A program made the translations under genes and the position numbers. From JAJPJE01 sp963724985 (GTDB lineage: Bacteria; Acidobacteriota; Terriglobia; Terriglobales; Acidobacteriaceae): a stretch of DNA of 64,000 bases. Position 1 is the first letter of the stretch. Each line of letters opens with the position of its first letter. This document shows, piece by piece, positions 1 to 8,270 of the stretch. The DNA is taken from the NCBI GenBank assembly GCA_963724985.1, contig CAVRWV010000015.1, positions 124,001 to 188,000 on the forward strand. Reading direction: 5' to 3'. Under the pieces are notes generated by a model. It was not told the DNA's origin, made no database searches, and saw only the letters and a program-made list of their open reading frames with translations.

Positions 1-562
1 CAAACTGTACCCAGTTGCTGCTTTCGATCACCTGGCCGCCAACCTGGAAGTGAACTAAGGTACCGATTGCCTGGTCGTAACAGACCTCGCCCTGCCTGGT
101 TTGCGATCCGTAGCTGGTGACAAAGTCCACGCACTGCGCTGGCCGCCCCTGTACCGTCTCGCTTCGGACATCATTGATTACATCTTCGTGATCAAAGCGG
201 ATCAGGTAAACCGGCGTGAGCTTCTCCAGTTCCCGGACACCGGGCGGATCCAGGTCTTGCGTTTTTGACTCGCCTGAGTTGCCGGGGCCGTACACGACAA
301 GGCTGTGGAAACCGCCGAAGAACACCTCTTTCCGCCGCATTCCCGGCTTCTGGTAGTCAACCGTATAGGTTCCGTCGGTGATCGCTCCTTCGGGATTGGT
401 GTAGGTAAACTGCACTGCAGAATGGTGCGGAGGCCATTGCGTAGGAGTGCTCGCAGGGAACGAGTGGTTTGACAGTTCGTTCGCTTTCTGGCGTAACTTG
501 GGGTCCTCAGATGCCAGCAGCGGCAACGCGCAGAGCACGATAATCGTCAGGATCTTCCTCAT
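1..562 (-). CDS. Secreted protein of unknown function, 3' end beyond the window
   Basis: An open frame runs without a stop from an ATG at 562 to the left edge, giving at least 187 residues. The N-terminus (MRKILTIIVLCALPLLAS) is a clear Sec signal peptide with a hydrophobic core and small residues before the likely cleavage site. The mature part contains YQKPGMRRKEVFFGGF and VYLIRFDHEDV and is soluble in character, with no further membrane segments. I do not recognise the family. It could be a periplasmic or surface protein of a type common in Acidobacteriota. The C-terminus is not visible. Confidence 0.75.
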   Translation of the reverse strand, partial: MRKILTIIVLCALPLLASEDPKLRQKANELSNHSFPASTPTQWPPHHSAVQFTYTNPEGAITDGTYTVDYQKPGMRRKEVFFGGFHSLVVYGPGNSGESKTQDLDPPGVRELEKLTPVYLIRFDHEDVINDVRSETVQGRPAQCVDFVTSYGSQTRQGEVCYDQAIGTLVHFQVGGQVIESSNWVQF

Positions 563-708
563 GGCCGGACATAGTACAGCAACTTACCGTGTCTGGAATC
601 GCTGATGAAAATCATTCCGAAATGCGTAAATCGGAGCAGCCCTTCGCCATGCCTCGACCGTGAGAAGCGGGCGCACGGAATTCGAACGTTGGCCACGTAT
701 GTCGTGGT

Positions 709-1632
709 CTACAGATTCCGATCAATGCCCCACATTTCATCATTCGAGGTTCGGATGGCCCACGCCATGCGCGGGGTGTTATGCGAAATGCCATAGCGGC
801 CCTGCGGATCGAGGAGGATCATCCCGCCATGGCCGTTCAGACGTTGCTTGAGATAGGCGATCGATTCGGCGGTGGCCTGTTCGGGATCGGTTCCGCGGCG
901 GATAAGATCGGCGGCGTGTTTGGCGATGACCAGCTTCATCATGGGCTCTCCCCATCCGGTGGTGGAGACAGCGGCGCTCTCGTTGTCGGCATAACAGCCG
1001 CAGCCGATGAGGGAAGAATCGCCAACGCGCCCGGGGGTTTTGTTGAGCGTGCCGCCGGTGGAGGTCGCCGCGGCGATGCGTCCCTGCTGATCGAGGGCGA
1101 CGGCACCCACGGTGTCAGACGCGATGGTCGGAGTCGAGAAGATTTCTTCGGTCTTGCCCTCGGCCATGGTGGCTTGGGCTTCCTTCAAACGTTCCACTTC
1201 GCGGGGGACCACCAGTTCGAAATTTTCGATGAGGTGGATGCCGTGTAATTCGGCGAAGCGCTCGGCGCCCTCGGCGACGAGATACACATGCGGACTCTCT
1301 TCCAGCACTTTGCGCGCGGCGCAGATGGGATTGCGAATGCGCTCGACGCAGCCAACGCCTCCGGCGCGAAGGGTTGAGCCGTCCATCATCATGGCATCGA
1401 GCTGAACGCGTCCGTCGCGATTGAGAAAGCTGCCACGGCCCGCATCAAAAATCTCGTCGTCTTCCATCACCATGATGGCGGCTTCTACGGCTTCCGTGGC
1501 ACTGGCTCCGCGCTGCAGCAGCAGCCATCCGGCGGAGAGGGCATGACGAACGCCGTTCAAGTGGGCATCGACAGCGTCGTCAGGTATTGCCCACGCCCCA
1601 CCGTGAACAAGCAGGACAGGTTGATTGGACAT
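709..1632 (-). CDS. iaaA: Isoaspartyl peptidase / L-asparaginase (Ntn hydrolase)
   Basis: The 307-residue product hydrolyses isoaspartyl peptides and asparagine after autocleavage in front of a threonine. The expected nucleophile is Thr174 in ASDTVGAVAL, followed by the family motifs TSTGG (190-194) and GRVGDSSLIG (201-210), which line the active site. The N-terminus starts directly with the VHGGAW signature of the plant-type asparaginase family and has no signal peptide, so it is cytoplasmic. Length matches the family (about 300-320). It is monocistronic on the minus strand, with a repeat-containing spacer upstream. Substrate preference between isoaspartyl peptides and asparagine cannot be read from sequence. 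Confidence 0.93.
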   Translation of the reverse strand: MSNQPVLLVHGGAWAIPDDAVDAHLNGVRHALSAGWLLLQRGASATEAVEAAIMVMEDDEIFDAGRGSFLNRDGRVQLDAMMMDGSTLRAGGVGCVERIRNPICAARKVLEESPHVYLVAEGAERFAELHGIHLIENFELVVPREVERLKEAQATMAEGKTEEIFSTPTIASDTVGAVALDQQGRIAAATSTGGTLNKTPGRVGDSSLIGCGCYADNESAAVSTTGWGEPMMKLVIAKHAADLIRRGTDPEQATAESIAYLKQRLNGHGGMILLDPQGRYGISHNTPRMAWAIRTSNDEMWGIDRNL

Positions 1633-1670
1633 TCGGATCCTTGGGTTCGAAAGCAGAGAACATGATACAG

Positions 1671-1709
1671 CTAGTGGCTAGTGGTTAGTGGGGGTAGCTA
1701 GTCGCTACG
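1671..1709. repeat. Intergenic CTAGTGG/TAGC-rich repeat phrase
   Basis: Short direct copies of CTAGTGGTTAG-like and GTAGCTAG-like words stand between two minus-strand genes. The same vocabulary recurs in the spacers at about 3908-3975, 8216-8246, 26436-26490 and 42803-42836. It is a dispersed low-complexity intergenic family, not coding. Confidence 0.5.
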
Positions 1710-1782
1710 TTGTCGGAGCGACGCGAGGACAATCCTCCCAGGGGCTCGGACGGGAGGGATCCCACCTCTCAAAACGACCTAT

Positions 1783-2475
1783 CTACCGCAACGTTGCTTC
1801 GGTCTGAGGTTCCGTGGATTCTGGGATTTGTGTGTGTTCGGGATGGGTTTGTGAGTCGCCCATACCCAGGTTCTTCTTTTCGGTTTCCTGGTAGGTGTAG
1901 GCAATGCGGTGGATCACCGTAATGTTTCCAAGAACGGCGATCACCCAAAGAATCGCAGCCATGCGATTGAAGAGCGCGCCGATGATCACCAGCACGATGC
2001 GTTCGGGTCGCTCCATGAATCCGACCTTGCATTGCGGGATCATGTTTTCGGCACGGGCGCGGGTGTAGCTCACCATGAGCGATGTGACCATCACCAGCGC
2101 CGTCAGCACAACATAGAAGAATCGATTGGCACGAGCGTAGTAAACGAGCAGCCCGAAGTAGAGTGCGACGTCGCTATAGCGGTCGATGACCGAGTCGAAA
2201 AATCCGCCAAACTGCGTCACCTGGTTGGTGGCGCGGGCGACGCGCCCGTCGACCATATCGAAGATGCCGGCGCCGACGATCACCAGTCCGGCGTAGAGGA
2301 ACATGCGCTGCTGATTCAGAGCATTGGCGTAGCCGAAGAGAACAGCTGCGCCGATGTTAATGACGAGTCCGATGAAGGTAAGAACGTTCGGCGAAATCCT
2401 GGTCAGCGCGAGGCCGTGCACGATCCCATAGAGGATCACTCTGCATGTTCGTCCGACCGCGCCGGTCCAGGTCAT
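1783..2475 (-). CDS. CDP-alcohol phosphatidyltransferase family membrane protein
   Basis: This 230-residue integral membrane enzyme should transfer a phosphatidyl group from CDP-diacylglycerol to an alcohol, such as glycerol-3-phosphate or inositol-phosphate. The full family signature is present: Asp73, Asp76-Gly77, Ala80-Arg81, Gly90, Asp94, Asp98, i.e. DxxDGxxAR-x8-GxxxDxxxD. Several hydrophobic helices surround it (about 30-50, 58-72, 105-150). Its ATG overlaps the greA stop in an ATGA arrangement, so the two are translationally coupled. Which alcohol is used (PgsA-like versus inositol/archaetidyl type) is not determined by what I can see. Confidence 0.88.
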   Translation of the reverse strand: MTWTGAVGRTCRVILYGIVHGLALTRISPNVLTFIGLVINIGAAVLFGYANALNQQRMFLYAGLVIVGAGIFDMVDGRVARATNQVTQFGGFFDSVIDRYSDVALYFGLLVYYARANRFFYVVLTALVMVTSLMVSYTRARAENMIPQCKVGFMERPERIVLVIIGALFNRMAAILWVIAVLGNITVIHRIAYTYQETEKKNLGMGDSQTHPEHTQIPESTEPQTEATLR

Positions 2476-2945
2476 TGTGCCTCGTCGTGAATGGTGACCA
2501 GTTTCAGGACTTCGAGCTCACGATTGCCGCCGGGAGTAACCACAGTAGCGGTGTCGCCGACCTTCTTGCCAAGCAGAGCGCGCCCAATGGGCGACGTCGT
2601 GGAAATCAGGCCCTTGGTCACGTCCGACTCTTCGCTCGTTACCAACTTGTACTCGAGCTCTTCTTCCTTGGTGGAATCGTACACCCGAATCGTAGAACCA
2701 AGAGCAGCCTTATCCTTTGGAATATTGGCCATGTTGACCAGGGAGAGGTCGGCCATACGCTTCTTGAGTTGGCCGAGGCGAGCGCGAACGAACTCCTGGC
2801 GTTGTTTGGCCATGTGATATTCGGCGTTTTCGCTGAGATCGCCCATGGCGACCGCCTTCTTCAGTTCTTTGGGGAGCTCATGATTCAGCTCATGTTCGAG
2901 AACGTGAATTTCTTCTTCCAGCTTTTTCTTAATGTGCTCGGGCAT
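2472..2945 (-). CDS. greA: Transcription elongation factor GreA/GreB family
   Basis: The product is 157 residues, the standard Gre length. The N-terminal coiled-coil hairpin (KKKLEEEIHVLEHELNHELP to about residue 75) carries the acidic tip that stimulates cleavage of backtracked RNA by RNA polymerase. GDLSENAEYH is the classic GreA signature. The C-terminal FKBP-like domain contains SPIGRALLGKKVGD, the typical end motif. It is the first gene of a coupled pair with the phosphatidyltransferase. Start ATG at 2945 gives the canonical N-terminus. Confidence 0.96.
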   Translation of the reverse strand: MPEHIKKKLEEEIHVLEHELNHELPKELKKAVAMGDLSENAEYHMAKQRQEFVRARLGQLKKRMADLSLVNMANIPKDKAALGSTIRVYDSTKEEELEYKLVTSEESDVTKGLISTTSPIGRALLGKKVGDTATVVTPGGNRELEVLKLVTIHDEAQ

Positions 2946-3283
2946 CGATAGTTAGACTCGGCAATCAGTTTGGGGCGAAAAAGGCCATAGCCGACCTGAG
3001 ATGCTGCGCATGCCGCAGCCCCCGTCGGCTCGATGCTGCAATGTTTTAGGAGCTACCCGGATTCGAACAACCGTCTCCACCAGCAAGCCAACGGCAGGCT
3101 TGCACCGGGGACCCGTCTGGCGGTGAAAGGAGCGCCCCGTCACCAGGAAAGATTATAAACCTGCGGCTCGCCAATGGTTTAGCCCGGCAGAATTTCTCCT
3201 TCGGCAGGCAACCTTTCAAGGTTACGGGAACCCCGGTTGCGGATGCCTGATAGTGCCGGAACCCTTGTAAAATGCGGCCAAAT
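2946..3283. other. Divergent intergenic region greA-carD with structured minus-strand sequence
   Basis: No gene is visible here. On the minus strand a TATAAT box lies at 3152-3157 and two nested hairpins lie downstream: outer stem AGCCGAC/GTCGGCT (2989-2995 with 3024-3030), inner stem GCTGCG/CGCAGC (3003-3008 with 3014-3019), and a T5 tract six bases further. Another perfect 7-bp stem, GCAAGCC/GGCTTGC, sits at about 3084-3104. This could be the greA leader or a separate small RNA. A TTCGAAT heptamer near 3060 looks like a tRNA T-loop, but no tRNA folds around it. Confidence 0.4.
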
Positions 3284-3312
3284 TTGACTGCCCCCTCGGA
3301 CTCCGATATCAT
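3284..3312 (+). promoter_or_regulatory. Sigma70-type promoter of carD
   Basis: The -35 box TTGACT (3284-3289) and -10 box TATCAT (3307-3312) are separated by exactly 17 bp. Transcription should begin near 3319, giving a leader of about 45 nt before the carD ATG. Confidence 0.75.
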
Positions 3313-3363
3313 AGTAGGTGTGCTTTCCCCCTGTTTGAGCCTGCAACTGAGCGGGTGCCCCTC

Positions 3364-3900
3364 ATGATGAATGGAAATCTGTTGCACTTCCAAGTAGGTG
3401 ACAAAGTTGTCTACCCGAACCATGGTGTCGGCGTAATCGAGCAGGTCACAACCAGAACGGTTGGCGCCTCTGTCGAACGCTTTTACCTGCTCAAGATCCA
3501 GGCGAGCAGCCTTCGCGTGACCGTTCCGTTCGCCAGCGTTGCCAGTGTTGGACTTAGGCCGGTGATTCGAAACGGGGAAATCCAGAAAATTCTAGACTTT
3601 CTGACCGACGGCGAATGCAGCAACAATGCGGATTGGAAATACCGGTTCAAAGAGAATTCCGACAAAATGCGAACCGGATCTCTGATGGAAGTTGCCGCCG
3701 TACTCAAGGGTCTTCTCCTTCTCGCACAAACCAAGCCACTCTCCTTCCGTGAAAAGAAAATGCTGGAACGAGCCCGGTACCTGCTGGTCAGCGAAGTAGC
3801 CATGGCCAAGAACTGGGAAGAGGCCCACGTAGAAGAATTGATGTCGAAGGCGCTGGCGAAATCCCATCTACGATTTCCAGAAGCCGTCGGCGTAGCGTAA
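3364..3900 (+). CDS. carD: CarD/CdnL-like RNA polymerase-binding transcription regulator
   Basis: The product has about 178 residues. The N-terminal RNA-polymerase-interacting Tudor-like domain is plain: FQVGDKVVYPNHGVGVIEQV, as in CarD, CdnL and TRCF. The C-terminal part is helical (REKKMLERARYLLVSEVAMAKN). Such proteins bind the polymerase beta subunit and stabilise open complexes, often at rRNA promoters. Tandem ATG codons at 3364 and 3367 are the likely starts; a GTG at 3355 is also in frame, but no strong Shine-Dalgarno decides between them. A good sigma70 promoter precedes it. Confidence 0.92.
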   Translation: MMNGNLLHFQVGDKVVYPNHGVGVIEQVTTRTVGASVERFYLLKIQASSLRVTVPFASVASVGLRPVIRNGEIQKILDFLTDGECSNNADWKYRFKENSDKMRTGSLMEVAAVLKGLLLLAQTKPLSFREKKMLERARYLLVSEVAMAKNWEEAHVEELMSKALAKSHLRFPEAVGVA

Positions 3901-3907
3901 ACAAAGC

Positions 3908-3975
3908 AATTAGCTGTTAGCCATTGGCATTTAGCTCTCAGGCCTCATCGCCTGGGGGCTAGAAGCTGAGGCCAG
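3908..3975. repeat. TAGCTGTTAGC-type intergenic repeat with hairpin
   Basis: The spacer after carD contains TTAGCTGTTAGCC, TTTAGCTC and an inverted pair around CAGGCCTCATCGCCTG. Similar words occur after the 4021-4314 gene (about 4321-4352) and at 8216-8246. Confidence 0.4.
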
Positions 3976-4020
3976 GCTTCTCAAATCAACCCCCTCTCTT
4001 CTTTATTCATCCCACTTCCT

Positions 4021-4314
4021 ATGGAAAGCTACGCACATATCGTGGCGGTCGGAGTTGCTGATGGCACATACGACCGAAAAGTTCCCGAGTATCAGATCAC
4101 TCTAATTGCGGGTGGGGCGTCCTGGGCGCGTTCGTTCGAGGGCGATGGTGAGTTGATGACTTTCCTGGAATCGAGCCTTGCGCTGAGGAAAGACATCGTG
4201 GACGCGGCTCTCCGAAAGCTGCGCGAAACGGGAAATGCCACGATTCCCGGGGTAGAGATGCCGGAGAACGAAGCGCCGGCGCTGGGTTTGGTAAAAACGC
4301 CGATTGACTTCTGA
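4021..4314 (+). CDS. Small conserved-looking protein of unknown function
   Basis: The 97-residue product has an ordinary cytoplasmic composition with no signal peptide or membrane segment. It begins MESYAHIVAVGVADGTYD and has a predicted amphipathic helix near LESSLALRKDIVDAALRKL. I do not recognise the family. Codon use resembles its neighbours and there is no competing frame, so I consider it real. It is monocistronic between carD and a convergent transporter gene. Confidence 0.6.
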   Translation: MESYAHIVAVGVADGTYDRKVPEYQITLIAGGASWARSFEGDGELMTFLESSLALRKDIVDAALRKLRETGNATIPGVEMPENEAPALGLVKTPIDF

Positions 4315-4372
4315 GGAACCCCGCTGTCAGCTGTCGGCTCTCAGCTTTCAGGGGAGTTCTTCCCTCCATGAG

Positions 4373-5554
4373 CTATTCGCCTAACCACAATCCAACAGCA
4401 CGGTAGCGCGGTACGTGATCGCAGATGATTTTGATGGCGGCGGTCATCGGGATCGCGAGCACCAGGCCCATCGCGCCCCACAGCCATCCCCAGAAAAGCA
4501 GAGCCAACGTCACGGCCAGCGGATTCAATTGCAGGCGGCTGCCCAGGAATTTCGGGTAAAGCACATTCATGGCGAAGATGTGCAGTCCGAAAACCGTCAG
4601 CAGAATGACGACGAATCCTGTGCCGTGGATCACGCCCAATCCGGATAAAAACGGGGGAACGACGGCCAGCAGCGGCCCGAGATAGGGGACCAGGCTGAGG
4701 AAGCCGCTAATGACTCCGAGAAAATAGAAATAGGGCAGGTGGAGGAATCCGAAGGCTGCGGTACTGGCGCCACTGAGCAAGAGACCGACGATCAAGTTTC
4801 CAACGATAAAGGCGCGCACCATTTTCACGATGGCGCCGAGAGTGGCATAGGCGGTGGAACGCTCTTCGCGTGAGAAGAGCATGATGGTGGCGGAGCGAAC
4901 ATGTTCCTGCCAGCTGAGCATGAAGTAGGCGAGAAAAGGCACGAAAGACGCAGCCAGCGCCAATTCCGACGCCGTACCCAGACTGTTGGTGAGAGCGCCT
5001 GTCCAGTCTGGTTGCTGTTGTACCTGAACCATTTTTGCGCCGGGTGTCTTGGGTGTGGGGAGCACCTGGTTGGCGTTCTTCTCGAACATCTGCTCCTTCT
5101 GACGCAGCTTCCAGGTGAGCGACTGAATCTCGCCACGGTATCTGGGTAGCTGTTCCATGAAGGAGACGGCCTTGTTGTAGGAGACGTTGGCCAGTCCGTA
5201 GAGAGCGGCGCAGAAAAGAAGGACTGAGATGAGAGCGCCAGCCCAATTGGGCACGCGGATGCGCGCAAGCAAATCCACCAGAGGAGCCAGTACAAAGGCC
5301 AGGAGAACGGAGACCAGGATAACGACCAGAACGAGTTTTCCGAAATAGAGGCCGGCAAGCAGCGCGACAACCGCGACGATCCACTGAGCAGCCGAGGAGC
5401 GCTGGTCGGCCACGCGGACTGTGGGAGGAGACTCCAACCCCGGCGCGACAGAGCCGCCCGGTTCCTCCGACGCGATTTCCGCGATCCTGGCACTTTCGTG
5501 GTCTGCTTGTTGCGGAAACTCGGCTGGATCTGCCGCCATCAAAAGAAGCCCCAA
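4373..5554 (-). CDS. AI-2E / PerM-type membrane transporter (UPF0118)
   Basis: This 393-residue polytopic membrane protein starts with about 55 polar residues, followed by transmembrane pairs (WIVAVVALLAGLYFGKLVLVV onwards), a long soluble loop (about 130-215) and a C-terminal bundle containing PYFYFLGVISGFLSLVPYLGP. That last segment, with the LVPYLGP motif, is diagnostic of the AI-2E/PerM family. Members have been linked to autoinducer export and sodium-proton exchange, so the substrate here is open. Two ATG codons (5554 and 5539) are possible starts. Confidence 0.9.
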   Translation of the reverse strand: MGLLLMAADPAEFPQQADHESARIAEIASEEPGGSVAPGLESPPTVRVADQRSSAAQWIVAVVALLAGLYFGKLVLVVILVSVLLAFVLAPLVDLLARIRVPNWAGALISVLLFCAALYGLANVSYNKAVSFMEQLPRYRGEIQSLTWKLRQKEQMFEKNANQVLPTPKTPGAKMVQVQQQPDWTGALTNSLGTASELALAASFVPFLAYFMLSWQEHVRSATIMLFSREERSTAYATLGAIVKMVRAFIVGNLIVGLLLSGASTAAFGFLHLPYFYFLGVISGFLSLVPYLGPLLAVVPPFLSGLGVIHGTGFVVILLTVFGLHIFAMNVLYPKFLGSRLQLNPLAVTLALLFWGWLWGAMGLVLAIPMTAAIKIICDHVPRYRAVGLWLGE

Positions 5555-5588
5555 GCATTGAGATGCAATCCTGAACAGCGGGTACGCC

Positions 5589-5594
5589 TATAAT
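5589..5594 (+). promoter_or_regulatory. TATAAT box immediately before the ruvX GTG
   Basis: A perfect TATAAT lies six bases before the GTG at 5601, so transcription would start at or next to the start codon. No good -35 element is present at 16-18 bp. A leaderless ruvX mRNA is possible but rests on one hexamer. Confidence 0.3.
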
Positions 5595-5600
5595 CGGCGC

Positions 5601-6070
5601 GTGTCCCCCTTGAATGACGTGTTGCCGGGCCGATTGCTGGCCATGGATGTAGGCGCTCGGCGCATTGGCCTGGCGGTATCTGACCTGCTGGGTATCACCG
5701 CCCAAGGTATCGAGACCTTGCAGCGAAAGAACAAGCGGACCGATTTCGAGTACCTGGCGAAGGTAATCGCCGACTACACGGTGACTGAAATTGTGGTCGG
5801 TTATCCGCTGCGGATGAGCGGCGTGGCGAGCGCGCAAACGGCCATGTCGAAACATTCGCTAAGGACCTGGAGAAGAAGTTCGGGTTGCCCGTGCATCGCT
5901 GGGATGAGCGCCTAACGTCGGTGCAGGCAGGGCGAGTGTTGCGGGAATCCAACATCAGCATCGAGAAACGCGCCCGGGCGGTGGATAGGCTCGCTGCGGT
6001 ACTGATTCTGCAATCGTTCCTGGATCATCGGGCGATGCAACGGGAGAACGCCGACACGGACCCGGCCTGA
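5601..6070 (+). pseudogene. ruvX: RuvX/YqgF Holliday-junction resolvase-like nuclease, broken by a 1-base deletion
   Basis: The first frame (5601-5843) encodes LAMDVGARRIGLAVSDLLG, the RNase H-like core with its catalytic Asp, up to VGYPLRMSGVASAQTA. The next frame continues without loss as VETFAKDLEKKFGLPVHRWDERLTSVQA, with the second catalytic motif WDERL, and ends at 6070. Restoring one base at GGCCATGTC (5840-5848; probably GGCCCATGTC) joins them into one protein of about 156 residues, normal for the family. RuvX/YqgF acts in pre-16S rRNA maturation and is usually needed, so a sequencing error in a C run is likelier than a null allele. It lies upstream of mltG, a frequent pairing. Confidence 0.88.
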
Positions 6071-6194
6071 GCCCACATACTCCTGCACCGACGGCCCTGT
6101 ACTTTTTCCAGTCAATCTGCGGCGACCGTGCAGTACGTCCGGAGTTCATCATCATCTAAACTGAGGGACAGTTTCGAGGCTAAGTGGGATCCGA

Positions 6195-7181
6195 TTGTTG
6201 CGTACGATATTCAAGCTCCTGGTAATTTGCGTTCTGGTTGCGGCGATTTGGCTGGCGTGGGCACTATGGCTGCCGGCGCGTCCGTCGCAGACGACGTACG
6301 TGCAGTTGCGGCCGGGTTGGTCGACGCGACACATCGCGGCGGAGTTGCAGTCTGCGGGAGTGATTCGCAGCGCACGGGCCTTTCTGCTTTACCACTACAT
6401 CGGCCATCCGAAGACGCTCAAGGCCGGCGAATATAGGTTCGAAGAATCCGCAAATCCCATACAGATTCATCAGCGCCTGGCCAGCGGCGATATCTTTCAG
6501 CACGTCGTCACGATTCCCGAAGGTTACAACATGTTCGACGTGGCTTCAGCGATCGAAGCGGCAGGGCTTGGTTCGCGCGAAGACTTCCTGAAAGCGGCGA
6601 CACAGCAGGTGACGCTGGTTCACGATCTCGATCCGGATGCGAAATCGCTGGAGGGATATCTTTTCCCGGACACCTACGGCTTCACGCGGACGCAAACAAT
6701 GACAGACATCGTGTCAGCGATGGTGAAACGCTTTCGCGAAGAGGCGCACGCGATTGGTCTGAAGGCGGATGTGCATCGCACGGTGACGTTGGCGTCGATT
6801 GTCGAAAAGGAAACAGGCGTTGCGGACGAGCGGCCGCTGGTGGCGGGCGTTTACGTGAACCGTTTGGAGCATGGCATCGCACTGGATGCGGATCCGTCGG
6901 TGATTTACGCTGCGCTACTGGACGGAAAATACGACGGCAAAATCTACCAGTCGGAGTTACACGCAGAGTCGCCATACAACACCTACAAATTTCCGGGACT
7001 ACCTCCGGGGCCGATTGCGAATCCGGGACGAGCGTCGTTACAAGCGGCGATGCAGCCGGCTAAATCGGACTACTACTACTTTGTCAGTGACAATAATGGT
7101 CACCATCGATTTGCACGTACGCTCGAGGAACATACCCAAAATGTAGTTGCGTACCGCCGTGCGGTAGCAGCCTCGCGATAA
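6195..7181 (+). CDS. mltG: Endolytic murein transglycosylase MltG (YceG-like)
   Basis: The 328-residue product has one N-terminal membrane anchor (about residues 5-27), a LysM-like region (YVQLRPGWSTRHIAAELQSA) and the MltG catalytic domain. The conserved SIVEKETG block (201-208) contains the catalytic glutamate, followed by VAGVYVNRL and LDADPSVIYA. It cleaves nascent glycan strands at the periplasmic face of the inner membrane and sets their length. The start is TTG at 6195; no upstream in-frame ATG gives the usual short anchor. It follows ruvX on the same strand. Confidence 0.94.
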   Translation: MLRTIFKLLVICVLVAAIWLAWALWLPARPSQTTYVQLRPGWSTRHIAAELQSAGVIRSARAFLLYHYIGHPKTLKAGEYRFEESANPIQIHQRLASGDIFQHVVTIPEGYNMFDVASAIEAAGLGSREDFLKAATQQVTLVHDLDPDAKSLEGYLFPDTYGFTRTQTMTDIVSAMVKRFREEAHAIGLKADVHRTVTLASIVEKETGVADERPLVAGVYVNRLEHGIALDADPSVIYAALLDGKYDGKIYQSELHAESPYNTYKFPGLPPGPIANPGRASLQAAMQPAKSDYYYFVSDNNGHHRFARTLEEHTQNVVAYRRAVAASR

Positions 7182-7274
7182 TCCCTACCGGGAATTTACT
7201 TCTCGCAACAACTTGAGCAACGGCGGCATCTCTTTCTCAGCTTGTATACTGAGATTCAGTTTGATCCTCGAAGA

Positions 7275-8207
7275 ATGAAGCGTGCCCAAAAACTCTGGCT
7301 GGCTTTACCTCTCGTGCTGGCCCTGATGTCCACTGGCTGCCTGTTCCGATCCAGACGAGTGCCACAGCGCGTGGTGCAAAGCAATTTGCGGTCCGCGACT
7401 CTGCAGGAACTCGTGGAAATGGTGAACGCGCGCTCGAATCAGATGCATACGTTGAACGCGACGGTGGACATTGACGCGTCTGTGGGCGGGTCGATTAAGG
7501 GGAAGATCACCGAGTATAAGGAGATCCGCGGATACATTCTGATACGCCAGCCGAACCAGTTACGCATGATCGGCCTGATGCCAATCGTGCGGAATCGCGC
7601 GTTCGATATGGTCAGCAATGGTGACAACTTCAAGCTGTGGATTCCTCCGACGAACAAGTTTTTCGTGGGATCAGCAACTGTGGTGCAGCCATCGAAAAAC
7701 CCGTTGGAGAATCTTCGCCCTGAGATGATTTACCAGGCGCTGATCCCACGCGCCGTCGATCCGCAGAACGAGATTGCGGTGTTGGAGAATGCCAGCGAAA
7801 CGATGCCCGATCCCAAGTCGAAGAACAAACTGATCGAGCAGCCGCAATACGTAGTTGACGTGTTACGTAAAGATAACGGCGGATGGTACCTGGATCGTAA
7901 GCTGGTGTTCGATCGTTCGGATTTGATGATCCATCACCAGATCATTTACGACACGCGCGCGTACGTTGCAACTGATGTTCGCTACAGCGCCTACAAGGAC
8001 AACAACGGGATCAGCTTTCCTTCGGACATCGATATATGGCGGCCGCAGGAAGAATATTCAATAGGGCTGATCATCGTGAAACTTGAGCTGAACGCGCCGA
8101 TTGCTGATGCGCAATTCGCGTTGGAGCAGCCGCCAGGAGTGGTGGTGGTTCAGTTGGATAATCCGTCGAACCAGACGGGCAATAGAGGCGGGGATGCAAG
8201 GAAGTAG
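7275..8207 (+). CDS. LolA/LolB-like outer-membrane lipoprotein
   Basis: Starting at ATG 7275 the product has about 310 residues and a lipoprotein signal: MKRAQKLWLALPLVLALM followed by STGC. An in-frame ATG at 7242 would spoil the signal peptide, so I prefer 7275. The mature protein has a beta-rich fold of the LolA/LolB type (GKITEYKEIRGYILIRQPNQ, then RNRAFDMVSNGDNFKLWIPP). It probably binds lipid or lipoproteins at the outer membrane. It precedes an FtsX-type permease on the same strand, 63 bp away, so a shared role in envelope lipid traffic is plausible but unproven. Confidence 0.75.
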   Translation: MKRAQKLWLALPLVLALMSTGCLFRSRRVPQRVVQSNLRSATLQELVEMVNARSNQMHTLNATVDIDASVGGSIKGKITEYKEIRGYILIRQPNQLRMIGLMPIVRNRAFDMVSNGDNFKLWIPPTNKFFVGSATVVQPSKNPLENLRPEMIYQALIPRAVDPQNEIAVLENASETMPDPKSKNKLIEQPQYVVDVLRKDNGGWYLDRKLVFDRSDLMIHHQIIYDTRAYVATDVRYSAYKDNNGISFPSDIDIWRPQEEYSIGLIIVKLELNAPIADAQFALEQPPGVVVVQLDNPSNQTGNRGGDARK

Positions 8208-8270
8208 CAGTCAGTGATTGGTAATTTGCCATTAGCTCTTAGCGCTGTCTGAAGTACTGAAGAACTCATA

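Noticed and set aside
3046..3145. tRNA-like TTCGAAT with GGTAGCTCC on the minus strand
   Set aside because: T-stem mispairs, no matching 5' acceptor strand and no anticodon arm; also tested as tRNA-Sec, without success.
3160..3260. c-di-GMP or glycine riboswitch-like words (GGGCTAAACCATTGG, GCCGAAGGAG) on the minus strand
   Set aside because: Only isolated words match; the required stems and second halves are missing.
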